From CAZGSN01 sp964371655 (GTDB lineage: Bacteria; Desulfobacterota; Binatia; HRBIN30): a stretch of 23,791 nt of DNA. Location: positions 1 to 23,791 of the forward strand of contig CAYJOD010000097.1 in the NCBI GenBank assembly GCA_964371655.1, read 5' to 3'. This document shows, piece by piece, positions 1 to 7,323 of this stretch (positions within the stretch are counted from its first letter, which is position 1; the number at the start of each line of letters is the position of its first letter). Made by a program: the position numbers and the translations under genes. The notes beneath the pieces were generated by a model. It saw only the letters and a list, made by a program, of their open reading frames with translations, was not told where the DNA came from and did no database searches.

Positions 1-135
1 CCCCCTCTCCCGCATCACTGCGGGAGAGGGCGGGGGTGAGGGATCCACCTTTTCCCCGACGCGAAGCTTCGCCCATCTCCGCCGTTTCGGTTCCCTCACC
101 CTAACCCTCTCCCGCAAGTCATGCGGGAGAGGGAA
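1..135. repeat. Composite REP-like palindromic element, copy A
   Basis: Two hairpins with the same arms face each other. Each has a 12-bp stem, CCCTCTCCCGCA paired with TGCGGGAGAGGG, at 3-14/19-30 and 105-116/122-133. The inner sides carry GGGGGTGAGGG (left) and CCCTCACCCTAA (right), separated by about 49 nt. The same two-arm design recurs in reverse orientation at 20264-20420, and a degenerate single hairpin lies at 13411-13445. There is no T-tract, so I do not call it an intrinsic terminator. It may be cut by the window edge. Confidence 0.85.
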
Positions 136-590
136 GCTGCCCTTGTCGTCACAACTCAGAAATCGTCGCGTGCCGGCAGGATTCGGAACGTTTGTTACAC
201 AGTGCCGTAATGCGATTTCGACCTGCTCCGGTGCCTGTGTCCCAGCTCTAAAGGCATCGGCATAGGCGAGGCTTAGGCTGAGACCATTCAGTTCGTAGCC
301 GGCCAAGTGCGAACGCAACGTTTGCACCCTACGTTCCCAGAGGGCCCCTGGTGGAGGGCGCATCGTTTCCCCATAGAGGCATGTCGACGCCCCCATGCAG
401 AGCTGTCTTACCCAGCTGGCAAAAGGCCCCGCGTAGCTTCCGTTGCGCGGGGTGTCTTGCTTGGTGACGGCCGTTGCGCAGTGGGTGAAATGGCGTCGAG
501 GCGTACAGGACTGGACAAGCGATGGTTCGAAAATGTTGCTGGTTTGCCTCTCCCACCGCTGGTACTTTGAACGAACGGAAGGGGGAGCCG
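136..590. other. Gene-free stretch upstream of the tlpA-like gene
   Basis: No recognisable protein is encoded here. The open frames that cross it (for example 307-570 plus) have no signal peptide, domain or good ribosome-binding site. The stretch holds one copy of a short AGGC-rich sequence at 249-299, described separately. Its last bases, around 580-590, carry the GGGGGAG Shine-Dalgarno of the next gene. Confidence 0.6.
249..299 (+). repeat. AGGC-rich direct repeat, uninterrupted copy
   Basis: This 51-bp sequence starts TAAAGGCAT, runs through repeats of (A)TAGGC and GGCTGAG, and ends ATTCAGTTCGTAGC. A second copy with the same start and end lies at 2588-2844, but is split by a 200-bp foldback insertion. 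The two copies are in direct orientation and bracket the two-gene cassette at 591-2535. Confidence 0.75.
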
Positions 591-1754
591 ATGAAAGCAC
601 ACTGTCCAGGTTGTCTATCGGCGCTAAAGCGCTGCGAGACTGTGAAGGGCGGGCTGGCGCGCCGCTATGACTGTCCCGTCTGTGGGGCGCGCTATCGCGT
701 CAGCGCCTTGCAGGCTGGTTTGCTCATCTTTGCGCCGCTCGTTCTACTCATTGTGGCGCTGCGATACTTGCCGAGCGACATTATCCCCGGCCACTTGGGG
801 AATATTCTCGGCGTCGCTGCGGTCGGGCTGGGCGAGGTATTGGTGCCGAAGCTGGCTCGCCTTGAGCGCCTCTCCGATGCGCCGACGTTGATGCAGGGGC
901 AAATCGGATTCATGCGTGCCCTCGGATACGACCGCACGCTGCGCATGCAGACGCACCTTGTCGCCATCGTCTCCGTCCTTTGGGCCGCGATGATCGCCAC
1001 CAGATGGCCGGATATCAGTCCACTATTCCTGTTGATGATTGCGCTCGGACTTGTCCTGCCAGCTTCTACGTTGCTCTCCCTAAAATGTCCGAGTTGTCGA
1101 CAACGTCTCGTGGCACCCTCCTTCGGAGCCTTTCGCACGCTCCGCTCGATGGCGGCTTGTCATCACTGCGGCTTTGCACCGACTCCGGATACCGACATCC
1201 TCGCGGCCTCCGAGCAGAGCAAGGGTGGGCGTCTTGGCTTGACGCTTACGTATGGTGCCGCCATCGTCGCCGCGGGGCTTCTATACCAACGATCGCAACT
1301 GCATGCGCCGAAGTTGCCGCCTGCAAGTGCGCCTGCGTCGTTCGAGGTCAGCCTCGACTGGAGTTACGCGGATCTGCAAGGGCGCTCTTTTCCGGCGGCT
1401 GATCTGCGCGGTAAGGTCATCTTTCTCAGTCATTGGGCATCATGGTGTCCGGCGTGCCGCGCCGAGATGCCGTCGATCTCGAAGCTGCAACAAGCGGTTG
1501 GCGACGACGTCACGTTCGCATTCGTCTCCGAAGAGGAGGCGGAGACCTTGCAGAAGTTTGTGCGTGGATCGGATTTGAATTTGCCGATCTATCGCATCGA
1601 AGAAGCCGGTGCAGCGGTGTTCTCGGAAGAGGGCTTGCCGACAACCTACATCATCGATCCCAACGGGCGCGGCCGCTTTCGTATTACCGGCGCCGCAGAT
1701 TGGAGCGACGAACAGGTGGTCCGTTATCTGCGGGAGTTGGTCGCCAATGGATAA
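591..1754 (+). CDS. Zinc-ribbon membrane protein with C-terminal TlpA-like thioredoxin domain
   Basis: Predicted 387 aa. It starts at ATG 591 because GGGGGAG lies just upstream; the longer frame from 522 has no such signal. Residues 5-31 form a CPGC...CPVC zinc ribbon. Hydrophobic segments follow at about 41-62 and in the middle of the protein. A second four-cysteine ribbon lies at 166-193 (CPSC...CHHC), then another transmembrane helix at about 212-230. The last 140 residues are a TlpA/ResA-type thioredoxin fold with WCPAC (Cys286, Cys289) and a GLPTTYIID cis-proline segment. In this family the domain reduces or exchanges disulfides outside the cytoplasmic membrane. Two predicted cytosolic zinc ribbons on one redox protein are unusual. 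The stop overlaps the next gene by 8 bp, so the pair is probably translationally coupled. Thioredoxin assignment firm; topology and substrate inferred. Confidence 0.85.
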   Translation: MKAHCPGCLSALKRCETVKGGLARRYDCPVCGARYRVSALQAGLLIFAPLVLLIVALRYLPSDIIPGHLGNILGVAAVGLGEVLVPKLARLERLSDAPTLMQGQIGFMRALGYDRTLRMQTHLVAIVSVLWAAMIATRWPDISPLFLLMIALGLVLPASTLLSLKCPSCRQRLVAPSFGAFRTLRSMAACHHCGFAPTPDTDILAASEQSKGGRLGLTLTYGAAIVAAGLLYQRSQLHAPKLPPASAPASFEVSLDWSYADLQGRSFPAADLRGKVIFLSHWASWCPACRAEMPSISKLQQAVGDDVTFAFVSEEEAETLQKFVRGSDLNLPIYRIEEAGAAVFSEEGLPTTYIIDPNGRGRFRITGAADWSDEQVVRYLRELVANG

Positions 1755-2535
1755 CGATAACGTCAAAGGCGAAGCCACCGGGACTCTTCTCCTTTTTGCC
1801 GTGGTCGTCGGTAGCCAATGGCTGGGAACGACTTGGTATGAAACCGTGGCGCTTCTGTTGGCAAGTCTCATCGTCTTCGCCGCCGCGCACATGATGTGGC
1901 GCAATCAGGATACGGTTCGGTTGCTGACGCCGATTGCTCGGTTCGATCGATCGGTGCCGTATGCGCAACGTTTGCAGGTCGAAGCAGTGGCGGCGCGGAT
2001 GCGCGATCTGTTTTTTCCGGTCGGCGCATGGCTGCGCAGCCCAACCGGCTTGGTCCATGCCATCTATCAGAATCCGAATACGTTCGACGTCCTGACCATC
2101 ACGGCGTTCAAGATTGGTTGGGGCGTTGAGTTCAGGCGCCGACGCAGCGATGGCACTTGGTTGGGAACCTGCACCAGCAGCACCGCTTTCAGCTGGCCTA
2201 CCGATCCGCGAAATGATGTTCTGCGTCTGCTCGGGGAGTTCGACACACGCCAAGTTTGGGACGCCCACTGCGTGCGCGTCGCACGCGACCCGTTGGCTGC
2301 TGTGAACCCTCCCGTAACCGATCCATTACCTTACCAAAACGCGGAAGACCTTGCGGAAACGACCCACGTCATGAATCGCGGATTCATTCGACCCGTCGAT
2401 GCCAACCATACTCGTCCTACGCTGCGCGGGACTGCCTATTCGTTGTGGGTACAGCTGCAAATCGTGAGACCGATCGCGAAATGGCGATCGCAGCGCATCC
2501 TGAAGCAGCTTCGCGGCTCACTGCAATCGGCCTGA
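1747..2535 (+). CDS. Two-helix membrane protein of unknown function
   Basis: Predicted 262 aa from ATG 1747, overlapping the end of the thioredoxin-domain gene by 8 bp. An earlier in-frame start at 1609 would run far into that gene and is unlikely. Residues about 11-27 and 30-49 form a hydrophobic hairpin, followed by roughly 210 residues without membrane segments. The soluble part contains several Trp and Arg residues, and I recognise no catalytic motif in it. The overlap suggests it is made with, and may act beside, the thioredoxin protein, perhaps as a partner or substrate. That is inference. I do not recognise the family. Confidence 0.75.
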   Translation: MDNDNVKGEATGTLLLFAVVVGSQWLGTTWYETVALLLASLIVFAAAHMMWRNQDTVRLLTPIARFDRSVPYAQRLQVEAVAARMRDLFFPVGAWLRSPTGLVHAIYQNPNTFDVLTITAFKIGWGVEFRRRRSDGTWLGTCTSSTAFSWPTDPRNDVLRLLGEFDTRQVWDAHCVRVARDPLAAVNPPVTDPLPYQNAEDLAETTHVMNRGFIRPVDANHTRPTLRGTAYSLWVQLQIVRPIAKWRSQRILKQLRGSLQSA

Positions 2536-2587
2536 CAAAACCGGCGAACCTCGCTGCTTTGGTTAGCTGTTGGGCTTCAACTCCAGT

Positions 2588-2844
2588 TAAAGGCATAGGC
2601 AAGGCATAGGCTGAGGCTTAGTACGGCTGTTCACAAATTCGGTGGCGTATTTCCGTTCGTCCCGAGTAGCCACCTTCTTCTGGCGGCGTATCGAGGGACG
2701 TCGCGGCACGGCGCATGGCTCGCCGCCCCTCGATACGGCCGCTGAAAAAAACGCGGCCTACTCGGGGCGAACGGAGACCGGGACCACATACGTCACTGTA
2801 ATTGTGAACGGCAGTACTTAGGCTGAGGCTATTCAGTTCGTAGC
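2588..2844 (+). repeat. AGGC-rich direct repeat, second copy, split by insertion
   Basis: The left part (2588-2618) and right part (2819-2844) together match the copy at 249-299: both begin TAAAGGCAT and end ATTCAGTTCGTAGC. The halves are separated by the foldback element at 2619-2818. The 12-mer TAGGCTGAGGCT occurs on both sides (2607-2618 and 2819-2830). Removing the element and one 12-mer gives a continuous sequence that aligns with the first copy. The rest of 2536-2933 shows no gene. Confidence 0.75.
2619..2818. mobile_element. Foldback (MITE-like) element with 12-bp target duplication
   Basis: A 200-bp element without coding capacity. The terminal inverted repeats are AGTACGGCTGTTCAC (left) and the complement of AGTACTGCCGTTCAC (right), with two mismatches in 15. 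Inside, two hairpin units face each other, near 2663-2698 and 2725-2768. Both share the frame CCGAGTAG...GTATCGAGGG but have different stem-loops. A relative of the left unit lies at 13487-13523. TAGGCTGAGGCT flanks both ends. No transposase is seen, so any movement would need one supplied from elsewhere. Confidence 0.7.
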
Positions 2845-2933
2845 TGCTGCCGCGCCGGAAGCCGGACCTGGCCGTACCGCCCTTGCGCGAGGACCCGAAT
2901 CCGACGAATTAGAGGGTTCGGAGCGAACGACCT

Positions 2934-4505
2934 TTGGATGACATGTTGAATCGATCGCAGCTGCTCGACTACGTCGAAAGCCATACCCAGCCGTGGGACA
3001 TCATCGTCATTGGCGGTGGTGCCACCGGTGTTGGGGTCGCCGTCGACGCCGCCGCGCGCGGGTACGATGTCTTGCTGCTCGAGCAGAGCGACTTCGGCAA
3101 AGGGACCTCCAGCCGCAGCACCAAGCTCGTCCACGGAGGCGTGCGCTATCTCGAGCGTGGCGACGTGCCCCTGGTGATGGAGGCCCTGCGCGAGCGCGGC
3201 ATCATGCGCCAGAATGCGCCGCACCTGGTTTCCGACCTCGCCTTCGTCGTGCCCATTTACGCGTGGTGGGAAGGCCCGTTCTACGGTGTCGGCTTGCGCG
3301 TCTACAACCTGCTCGCCTTCAAGTACGGTTTCGGAAGGTCGCGCAACCTCACCAAGCAGAAGACCCTGCAGTACTTGCCGACAATCAAGCAGGAGGGCTT
3401 GCGCGGTGGCGTCATGTACTACGATGGCCAGTTCGACGACGCGCGCTTCCTGATCAGCCTGGTGCAGACCGCCGCCGAGCAGGGTGCCGTGTTGCTGAAC
3501 TACGCACCGGTGATCGGACTGAAGAAGAGCACCAAAGGCTACGTGGACGGCGTCGTCGCCTACGAGATCGAGAGCGGACACGAGATTCGCGCTCGAGCCA
3601 AGGTCGTCATCAACGCCACCGGTGCGTTCGTCGACGGCGTTCGGGCCCTGGCGGAACCTTCCATCACACCCATGATCGCTCCGAGCCAGGGCATCCATCT
3701 GGTCTTCGATCGCTCCTTCCTACCCAAGGACACGGCGGTCATGGTGCCGCACACCAGCGACGGTCGCGTCATGTTCGCGATTCCTTGGAACGGGCACACG
3801 TTGATCGGCACCACCGACACCCCGGTTCAAACCTTGGCCCTCGATCCGAAGCCGCTGCAGCAGGAGATCGACTTCATCCTGCAGACCGCGGCCCTGTACC
3901 TGCACAAGTCGCCCACCCGCGCCGATGTTCTGAGCATGTTTGCGGGCATTCGCCCGCTGGTGAAGAGCGGCGAGGGCAAGAATACCGCGGCGCTGTCGCG
4001 CGATCACAGCCTTCGCGTCGACGACAGCGGGCTACTGACGATCACCGGCGGCAAGTGGACGACCTATCGCAACATGGCCGAGGACTGCGTGAACCATGCC
4101 GCCATGTTGGCCGGTCTCGACGAGGTGCCCTGCGTCACCAAGCAGTTGAACGTGCATGGTTATCTGCCGCACACCGAACGCCTCGAACACCTCGCCGTGT
4201 ACGGCTCCGACGCGGCGGCGATCAAACGACTGGGGCGCGAGGACGCATCGCTGCGACAACGGCTGCATGCGGCCTTGCCGTACACCGCGGCGCAGGTCGT
4301 ATGGGCCGCGCGCCACGAGTATGCACGCACGGTCGACGACGTCTTGTCGCGGCGCCTGCGCGCAACCTTTCTCAACGCCCGCGCCGCCATCGACATGGCA
4401 CCGCGCGTCGCCGCGCTCATGGCTGCCGAGCTCGAATTCGACGCGGCCTGGCAAAGCAGACAGGTCGAGGTGTTCACCAAGATCGCCCGCGGCTACCTGC
4501 CGTGA
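2934..4505 (+). CDS. glpD: Aerobic FAD-dependent glycerol-3-phosphate dehydrogenase
   Basis: Predicted 523 aa. It oxidises sn-glycerol 3-phosphate to dihydroxyacetone phosphate at the inner face of the membrane and passes electrons to quinone. The N-terminus has the dinucleotide-binding motif IIVIGGGATGVGVAVDAA and the family signature GTSSRSTKLVHGGVRYLE. Later landmarks are GIHLVFD, the IGTTDT segment, MFAGIRPLV and TITGGKWTTYR. The C-terminal helical domain (DAO_C type) is complete, and length is normal for the family. Start choice is uncertain: TTG 2934 has GGAG ten bases upstream, while ATG 2943 lacks a good Shine-Dalgarno but would remove only three residues. No glpF or glpK is adjacent; the gene appears monocistronic between repeat-filled gaps. 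Confidence 0.95.
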   Translation: MDDMLNRSQLLDYVESHTQPWDIIVIGGGATGVGVAVDAAARGYDVLLLEQSDFGKGTSSRSTKLVHGGVRYLERGDVPLVMEALRERGIMRQNAPHLVSDLAFVVPIYAWWEGPFYGVGLRVYNLLAFKYGFGRSRNLTKQKTLQYLPTIKQEGLRGGVMYYDGQFDDARFLISLVQTAAEQGAVLLNYAPVIGLKKSTKGYVDGVVAYEIESGHEIRARAKVVINATGAFVDGVRALAEPSITPMIAPSQGIHLVFDRSFLPKDTAVMVPHTSDGRVMFAIPWNGHTLIGTTDTPVQTLALDPKPLQQEIDFILQTAALYLHKSPTRADVLSMFAGIRPLVKSGEGKNTAALSRDHSLRVDDSGLLTITGGKWTTYRNMAEDCVNHAAMLAGLDEVPCVTKQLNVHGYLPHTERLEHLAVYGSDAAAIKRLGREDASLRQRLHAALPYTAAQVVWAARHEYARTVDDVLSRRLRATFLNARAAIDMAPRVAALMAAELEFDAAWQSRQVEVFTKIARGYLP

Positions 4506-4624
4506 GCCCGGAATTCTTGGCGGCCTACGAGCGCGAGCCACGCTCCCTATCCCTGTAGCCGCGCTCGCCCAAAAGTTGCGGCAAGGCGTTTGTCATTCCA
4601 TCCAACGCCACCGTCTGGCGAGGT

Positions 4625-4765
4625 TGTCTCAAGACTTGATCGACTGATGCGGGCGAGCCGCCCGCGCTCCCAGCGATGACGTTCCACCCGCGAATTGTTT
4701 CAGGAAATCGCCGGGAGCGCGGCCGGCTCGGCCGCGGGGTCGGGCTGGGCCCGGGTTTTGAGACA
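4625..4765. mobile_element. Foldback element with TGTCTCAA termini
   Basis: The ends are TGTCTCAAGAC (left) and the complement of TGTCTCAAAAC (right). The 12 bases outside each end match at 9 positions, with an identical core TCTGGCGA, consistent with an aged target duplication. The inner arms 4650-4676 and 4708-4736 are inverted copies of one hairpin unit ending in GCGCTCCC. Their stems differ by a paired G-C to C-G exchange. The surrounding gap 4506-5002 holds no gene I can support. Confidence 0.6.
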
Positions 4766-4963
4766 CTCTGGCGACGGCAGCTACGTCGACTTTCCGATAG
4801 ACGCATAGCACGGTTGGAGAGCACGTAGCTTCGCGAGCGTGGCTGCCCGGCGTTTGCCGTGGTGAGATCGAGCCGCGGGATAAGCACTCCCCGAGATGGT
4901 GCTAAACCACCCACCGTTCTGGATTCTTGCGCGAGACGTGGTAGGGACATGGGCCCGGACCGG

Positions 4964-4988
4964 TGCGCGTAGGTGGCCCCTACGCGCA
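4964..4988 (+). promoter_or_regulatory. Hairpin abutting the Shine-Dalgarno of the 109-aa gene
   Basis: TGCGCGTAGG (4964-4973) and CCTACGCGCA (4979-4988) form a perfect 10-bp stem with a 5-nt loop. The next bases are GGAAGGAGAGG, the ribosome-binding site of the gene at 5003. A stem this close could influence ribosome access or protect the mRNA 5' end. It could also be only a remnant of the GTAGG...CCTAC repeat type seen elsewhere in the window. Confidence 0.5.
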
Positions 4989-5002
4989 GGAAGGAGAGGT
5001 GA

Positions 5003-5332
5003 ATGCCGACCGCAACACGCCACAAAGAAACGAAGCTTGGGAAGCGCGCCATCGCCGCGCTGGTCGTCTGCGCTTTGTTCGCGGCGATTACCGTCAAGCC
5101 GGCACCCGCTCGTGCCGATACGCAGACGGTCGTCATCTATGCCGGCATCGGTCTCGGCATCTACCTGGCAGTGATCATCATCGCGACGAAGGCGGTCTAC
5201 GGCTCCGTCGCCCCGGATAGCTCAGCCGTACCGATCACGAGCCTGGAGCGCGACGAGACCCGTTCCTTTCCCATAAAGCCCGGCACCCGTTGCCCGCAGC
5301 GCGATGGACAAGTCGCTCTGGTTTGCTGGTGA
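5003..5332 (+). CDS. Small exported or membrane protein, unknown function
   Basis: Predicted 109 aa. The start at ATG 5003 is fixed by a strong GGAAGGAGAGG site. The N-terminus is basic, then a hydrophobic core at 15-30 ends in PAPARA|D, a plausible signal-peptidase site near residue 38. A second hydrophobic helix spans about 43-62, leaving a C-terminal tail of about 45 residues with two cysteines (97 and 107). Once processed it would be a small single-span protein with its tail on one side of a membrane. It lies 25 bp before the lipoprotein gene on the same strand and may share its transcript. Family not recognised. Confidence 0.75.
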   Translation: MPTATRHKETKLGKRAIAALVVCALFAAITVKPAPARADTQTVVIYAGIGLGIYLAVIIIATKAVYGSVAPDSSAVPITSLERDETRSFPIKPGTRCPQRDGQVALVCW

Positions 5333-5357
5333 GTAGATCTTTAGGCCTCAACCGGTG

Positions 5358-6785
5358 ATGGCTCGTCGAGGCGCGTTCGCAGGCCCTTGGCTAGCCGTTT
5401 GCCTGGCGGCAACGCTCGCGCTGGCAGGCTGCGAGAATGGTGTGTCCAATGAAGAGCTGTTTACGCCGGCACCGTCGCCATCGCCAACACAAACGCCAAC
5501 GCTCACGGCATCACCCATACCTTCAACCACCGCGACGCCCACGGAGTCCGAGACACCGACGCCGACATCGACATCAACCGTGACCTCGTCGCCTACGGAC
5601 TCCGCCACCGCTACATCCAGCGCGACAGTCACGATCACGGCGACGGCAACCCTCTCCCCCACTGCGACGGCGACGGAGACGGCTACCGATACGGCCACCG
5701 CGACCATAACCACGACGCCAACGCCGACCATGACCAGTACCGCGACCGATACGCCGACCGCGACACCGAGCCTGACCGTGACCCCAACCGCGACAGCGAC
5801 GCCGACCTTGACCCTTACGGTCACGATGACGCCGAGCGTCACCGCGACGGCAACCGAGACACCGACCGCTACAGCATCGGCCACAGCGACGGCGACCCCC
5901 ACACCCACCACCACGCCACAAGATTCGCCAGCGGAGCTCGTCGCCGTGGTCGATGCCGCCGCGGTTCGTCTGACCTGGGTCAGCGCCGACCCGGCCTCCG
6001 GATACACACAGGTGCGCGTCCTGCGCCGTCTCAACGCGCTGCCGCAAGGACCCAACGACGCGCAAGCCACCGCGGTGTTTGCGGGGACGGGTTCGACGGC
6101 GAGTGAGGCAGTCGATCTGCTGCTGCCCGACACCACGACGGTCGCCCGCACCTACTATTACGCCGTGTATGCGTGCAGCCAGAGCGGCACGTGCAACCCG
6201 CGTGGCAGCGAGACCTCACTGACTCCGACCCTCCTCCAGACGCTGCGCGCGGGCGGCTATGTCCTGCACTGGCGCCATGCGACGGCAACCACGTGCAGCG
6301 ATCACACCGAGCTGGGTTCCGCCGCGACGACGACGCACCCGGGGTGGTGGATGAGCTGCGACGCCGACTGCGCGACCGCGACGGCGCGTCAGCTCAACAC
6401 CGCCGGGATCGCCCAAGCAACCGAGATTGGCGATGCCATGCGCGGGCGCGGAATTCCGATCGGACGCATGATCTCGAGCGAGTTCTGCCGCAACGTGACC
6501 ACGGCGCAACTGATGAGCTTCGGCGTACCGATCGAGCAGCGCTCCGACGTCACGTTCCTCGTCTACGACGAAGCCAGCCGTTGCGACGCCAGTGATGCCC
6601 TGCTCTCCGAAGTCCCCGCCGCAGGCACCAATACAGGTATCGTCGGCCACGGATTCCTGACCGGGAACTGCGCCGTGCTCGACGTGCTGGCGTTCGGCGA
6701 AGCGGCCATTTTCAAGCCGGACCACGACGGCGGTACGCTGTTCATCGCCCGCCTGCGCGATGGTGATTGGGCCGCGCTCAACTAA
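5358..6785 (+). CDS. Lipoprotein with Thr/Pro linker and histidine-phosphatase-like domain
   Basis: Predicted 475 aa from ATG 5358; GTG 5355 is also possible. The signal peptide ends in the lipobox LALAGC with the lipid-bearing Cys at 25, so the protein is membrane-anchored outside the cytoplasm. Residues about 36-195 are a low-complexity Thr/Pro/Ala/Ser linker. A fibronectin-III-like segment covers about 195-295. The C-terminal 180 residues resemble the histidine phosphatase (phosphoglycerate mutase-like) fold: WRHAT with Arg306 and His307, SSEFCRN with Arg378, and VGHGF with His431. The usual RHG is RHA here, a variant seen in some secreted members. The catalytic core therefore looks intact; the substrate is unknown. 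Linker composition matches the lipoprotein at 20512-23673 and the beta-helix protein at 15903-18875. Confidence 0.8.
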   Translation: MARRGAFAGPWLAVCLAATLALAGCENGVSNEELFTPAPSPSPTQTPTLTASPIPSTTATPTESETPTPTSTSTVTSSPTDSATATSSATVTITATATLSPTATATETATDTATATITTTPTPTMTSTATDTPTATPSLTVTPTATATPTLTLTVTMTPSVTATATETPTATASATATATPTPTTTPQDSPAELVAVVDAAAVRLTWVSADPASGYTQVRVLRRLNALPQGPNDAQATAVFAGTGSTASEAVDLLLPDTTTVARTYYYAVYACSQSGTCNPRGSETSLTPTLLQTLRAGGYVLHWRHATATTCSDHTELGSAATTTHPGWWMSCDADCATATARQLNTAGIAQATEIGDAMRGRGIPIGRMISSEFCRNVTTAQLMSFGVPIEQRSDVTFLVYDEASRCDASDALLSEVPAAGTNTGIVGHGFLTGNCAVLDVLAFGEAAIFKPDHDGGTLFIARLRDGDWAALN

Positions 6786-6794
6786 CCCGCGTTT

Positions 6795-6833
6795 CTCACC
6801 AAGACTTCACCGCAGAGACGCAGAGGCGCGGAG
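6795..6833 (+). repeat. CACCGCAGAGACGC dispersed repeat, copy 1
   Basis: The core AAGACTTCACCGCAGAGACG recurs as its reverse complement at 8345-8380. The two copies are inverted and bracket the bolA/acyltransferase region. Neither shows coding potential. Confidence 0.7.
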
Positions 6834-6969
6834 ATGAAATGGCTGCGCCAGGTGTGGCTTCGTTCCCTTAGGGTCTTCTTTGCGGCTCGGCACCTTTGCG
6901 CGAAAATTATTCTCGGGTTGAAGATCATCCACGATAGGGGTCACAGGGTGTGGCAGATCCCACGAATCA

Positions 6970-7046
6970 CCGCTCCCTGACGGTCGCGGCTCAGGTCGAG
7001 GTCCGCAGGTGTTTGCCATGTCAGAGCCGCGCGCGTAAGCAAGCGG
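6970..7046. repeat. Inverted repeat pair with CCGCT...CGCGGCTC arms
   Basis: The left arm 6970-6992 reads CCGCTCCC...CGCGGCTC. The right arm 7024-7046, reverse-complemented, reads CCGCTTGC...CGCGGCTC. Ends match, middles differ. It lies in the gene-free stretch 6786-7323, which otherwise holds the repeat at 6795 and the foldback element at 7095. Confidence 0.6.
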
Positions 7047-7094
7047 TCAGCGGATGAGTGCTTCCGTAGATGCACGGCAGGCGATGCATCCACC

Positions 7095-7265
7095 AGGGCC
7101 ACGGCAAAGTTGTTGACAGAGGGCCTGCCTGGGAACGCCGGCATCTTGCCGGCGCGAATCACGCCGCCTGGAAGGCGGCGCTCCCAGGGATACAGAACGT
7201 CAGCGAGTAGCGATGCGACGGCAAGGGAATTCCAATGGCGCCGTCGGCGACTTTGCCGTCGCCCT
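7095..7265. mobile_element. Foldback (MITE-like) element with perfect 12-bp target duplication
   Basis: The terminal inverted repeats are AGGGCCACGGCAAAGTTG (7095-7112) and the complement of AGGGCGACGGCAAAGTCG (7248-7265), matching at 16 of 18. GATGCATCCACC flanks both ends exactly (7083-7094 and 7266-7277). Inside are two opposed hairpins, one with a GCCGGC stem and one with a GCCGCC/GGCGGC stem, near 7128-7152 and 7162-7187. There is no open reading frame of note. This is the cleanest element in the window. Confidence 0.8.
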
Positions 7266-7323
7266 GATGCATCCACCCTGCCGCCTTCCCTCAACATGTG
7301 GGTGAGAAGGATTCGCTAGGGCC

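Noticed and set aside
1..135. Hairpins as rho-independent terminators
   Set aside because: Stems are strong but no T-tract follows on either strand, and the repeated composite structure is better explained as a REP-like element.
307..570. 87-aa open frame before the thioredoxin-fusion gene
   Set aside because: No ribosome site, no recognisable family, and overlapping frames on both strands are equally open.
2993..4558. 521-aa plus-strand frame within glpD
   Set aside because: Arg/His-rich out-of-frame translation of glpD. The glpD frame carries all family motifs.
5466..5930. Tandem ACGCC-type repeats as a CRISPR or minisatellite
   Set aside because: There is no regular repeat/spacer period; it is low-complexity coding sequence for a Thr/Pro linker.
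5348..6151. Valine-rich 267-aa minus-strand frame
   Set aside because: It is the antisense of the Thr/Pro linker (ACG/CCG codons read backward as CGT/CGG-type codons). It has no domain, and the plus-strand lipoprotein is clearly the real gene.
7113..7150. TTGACA motif as a promoter -35
   Set aside because: It lies inside a foldback element with no matching -10 box or downstream gene in suitable position.
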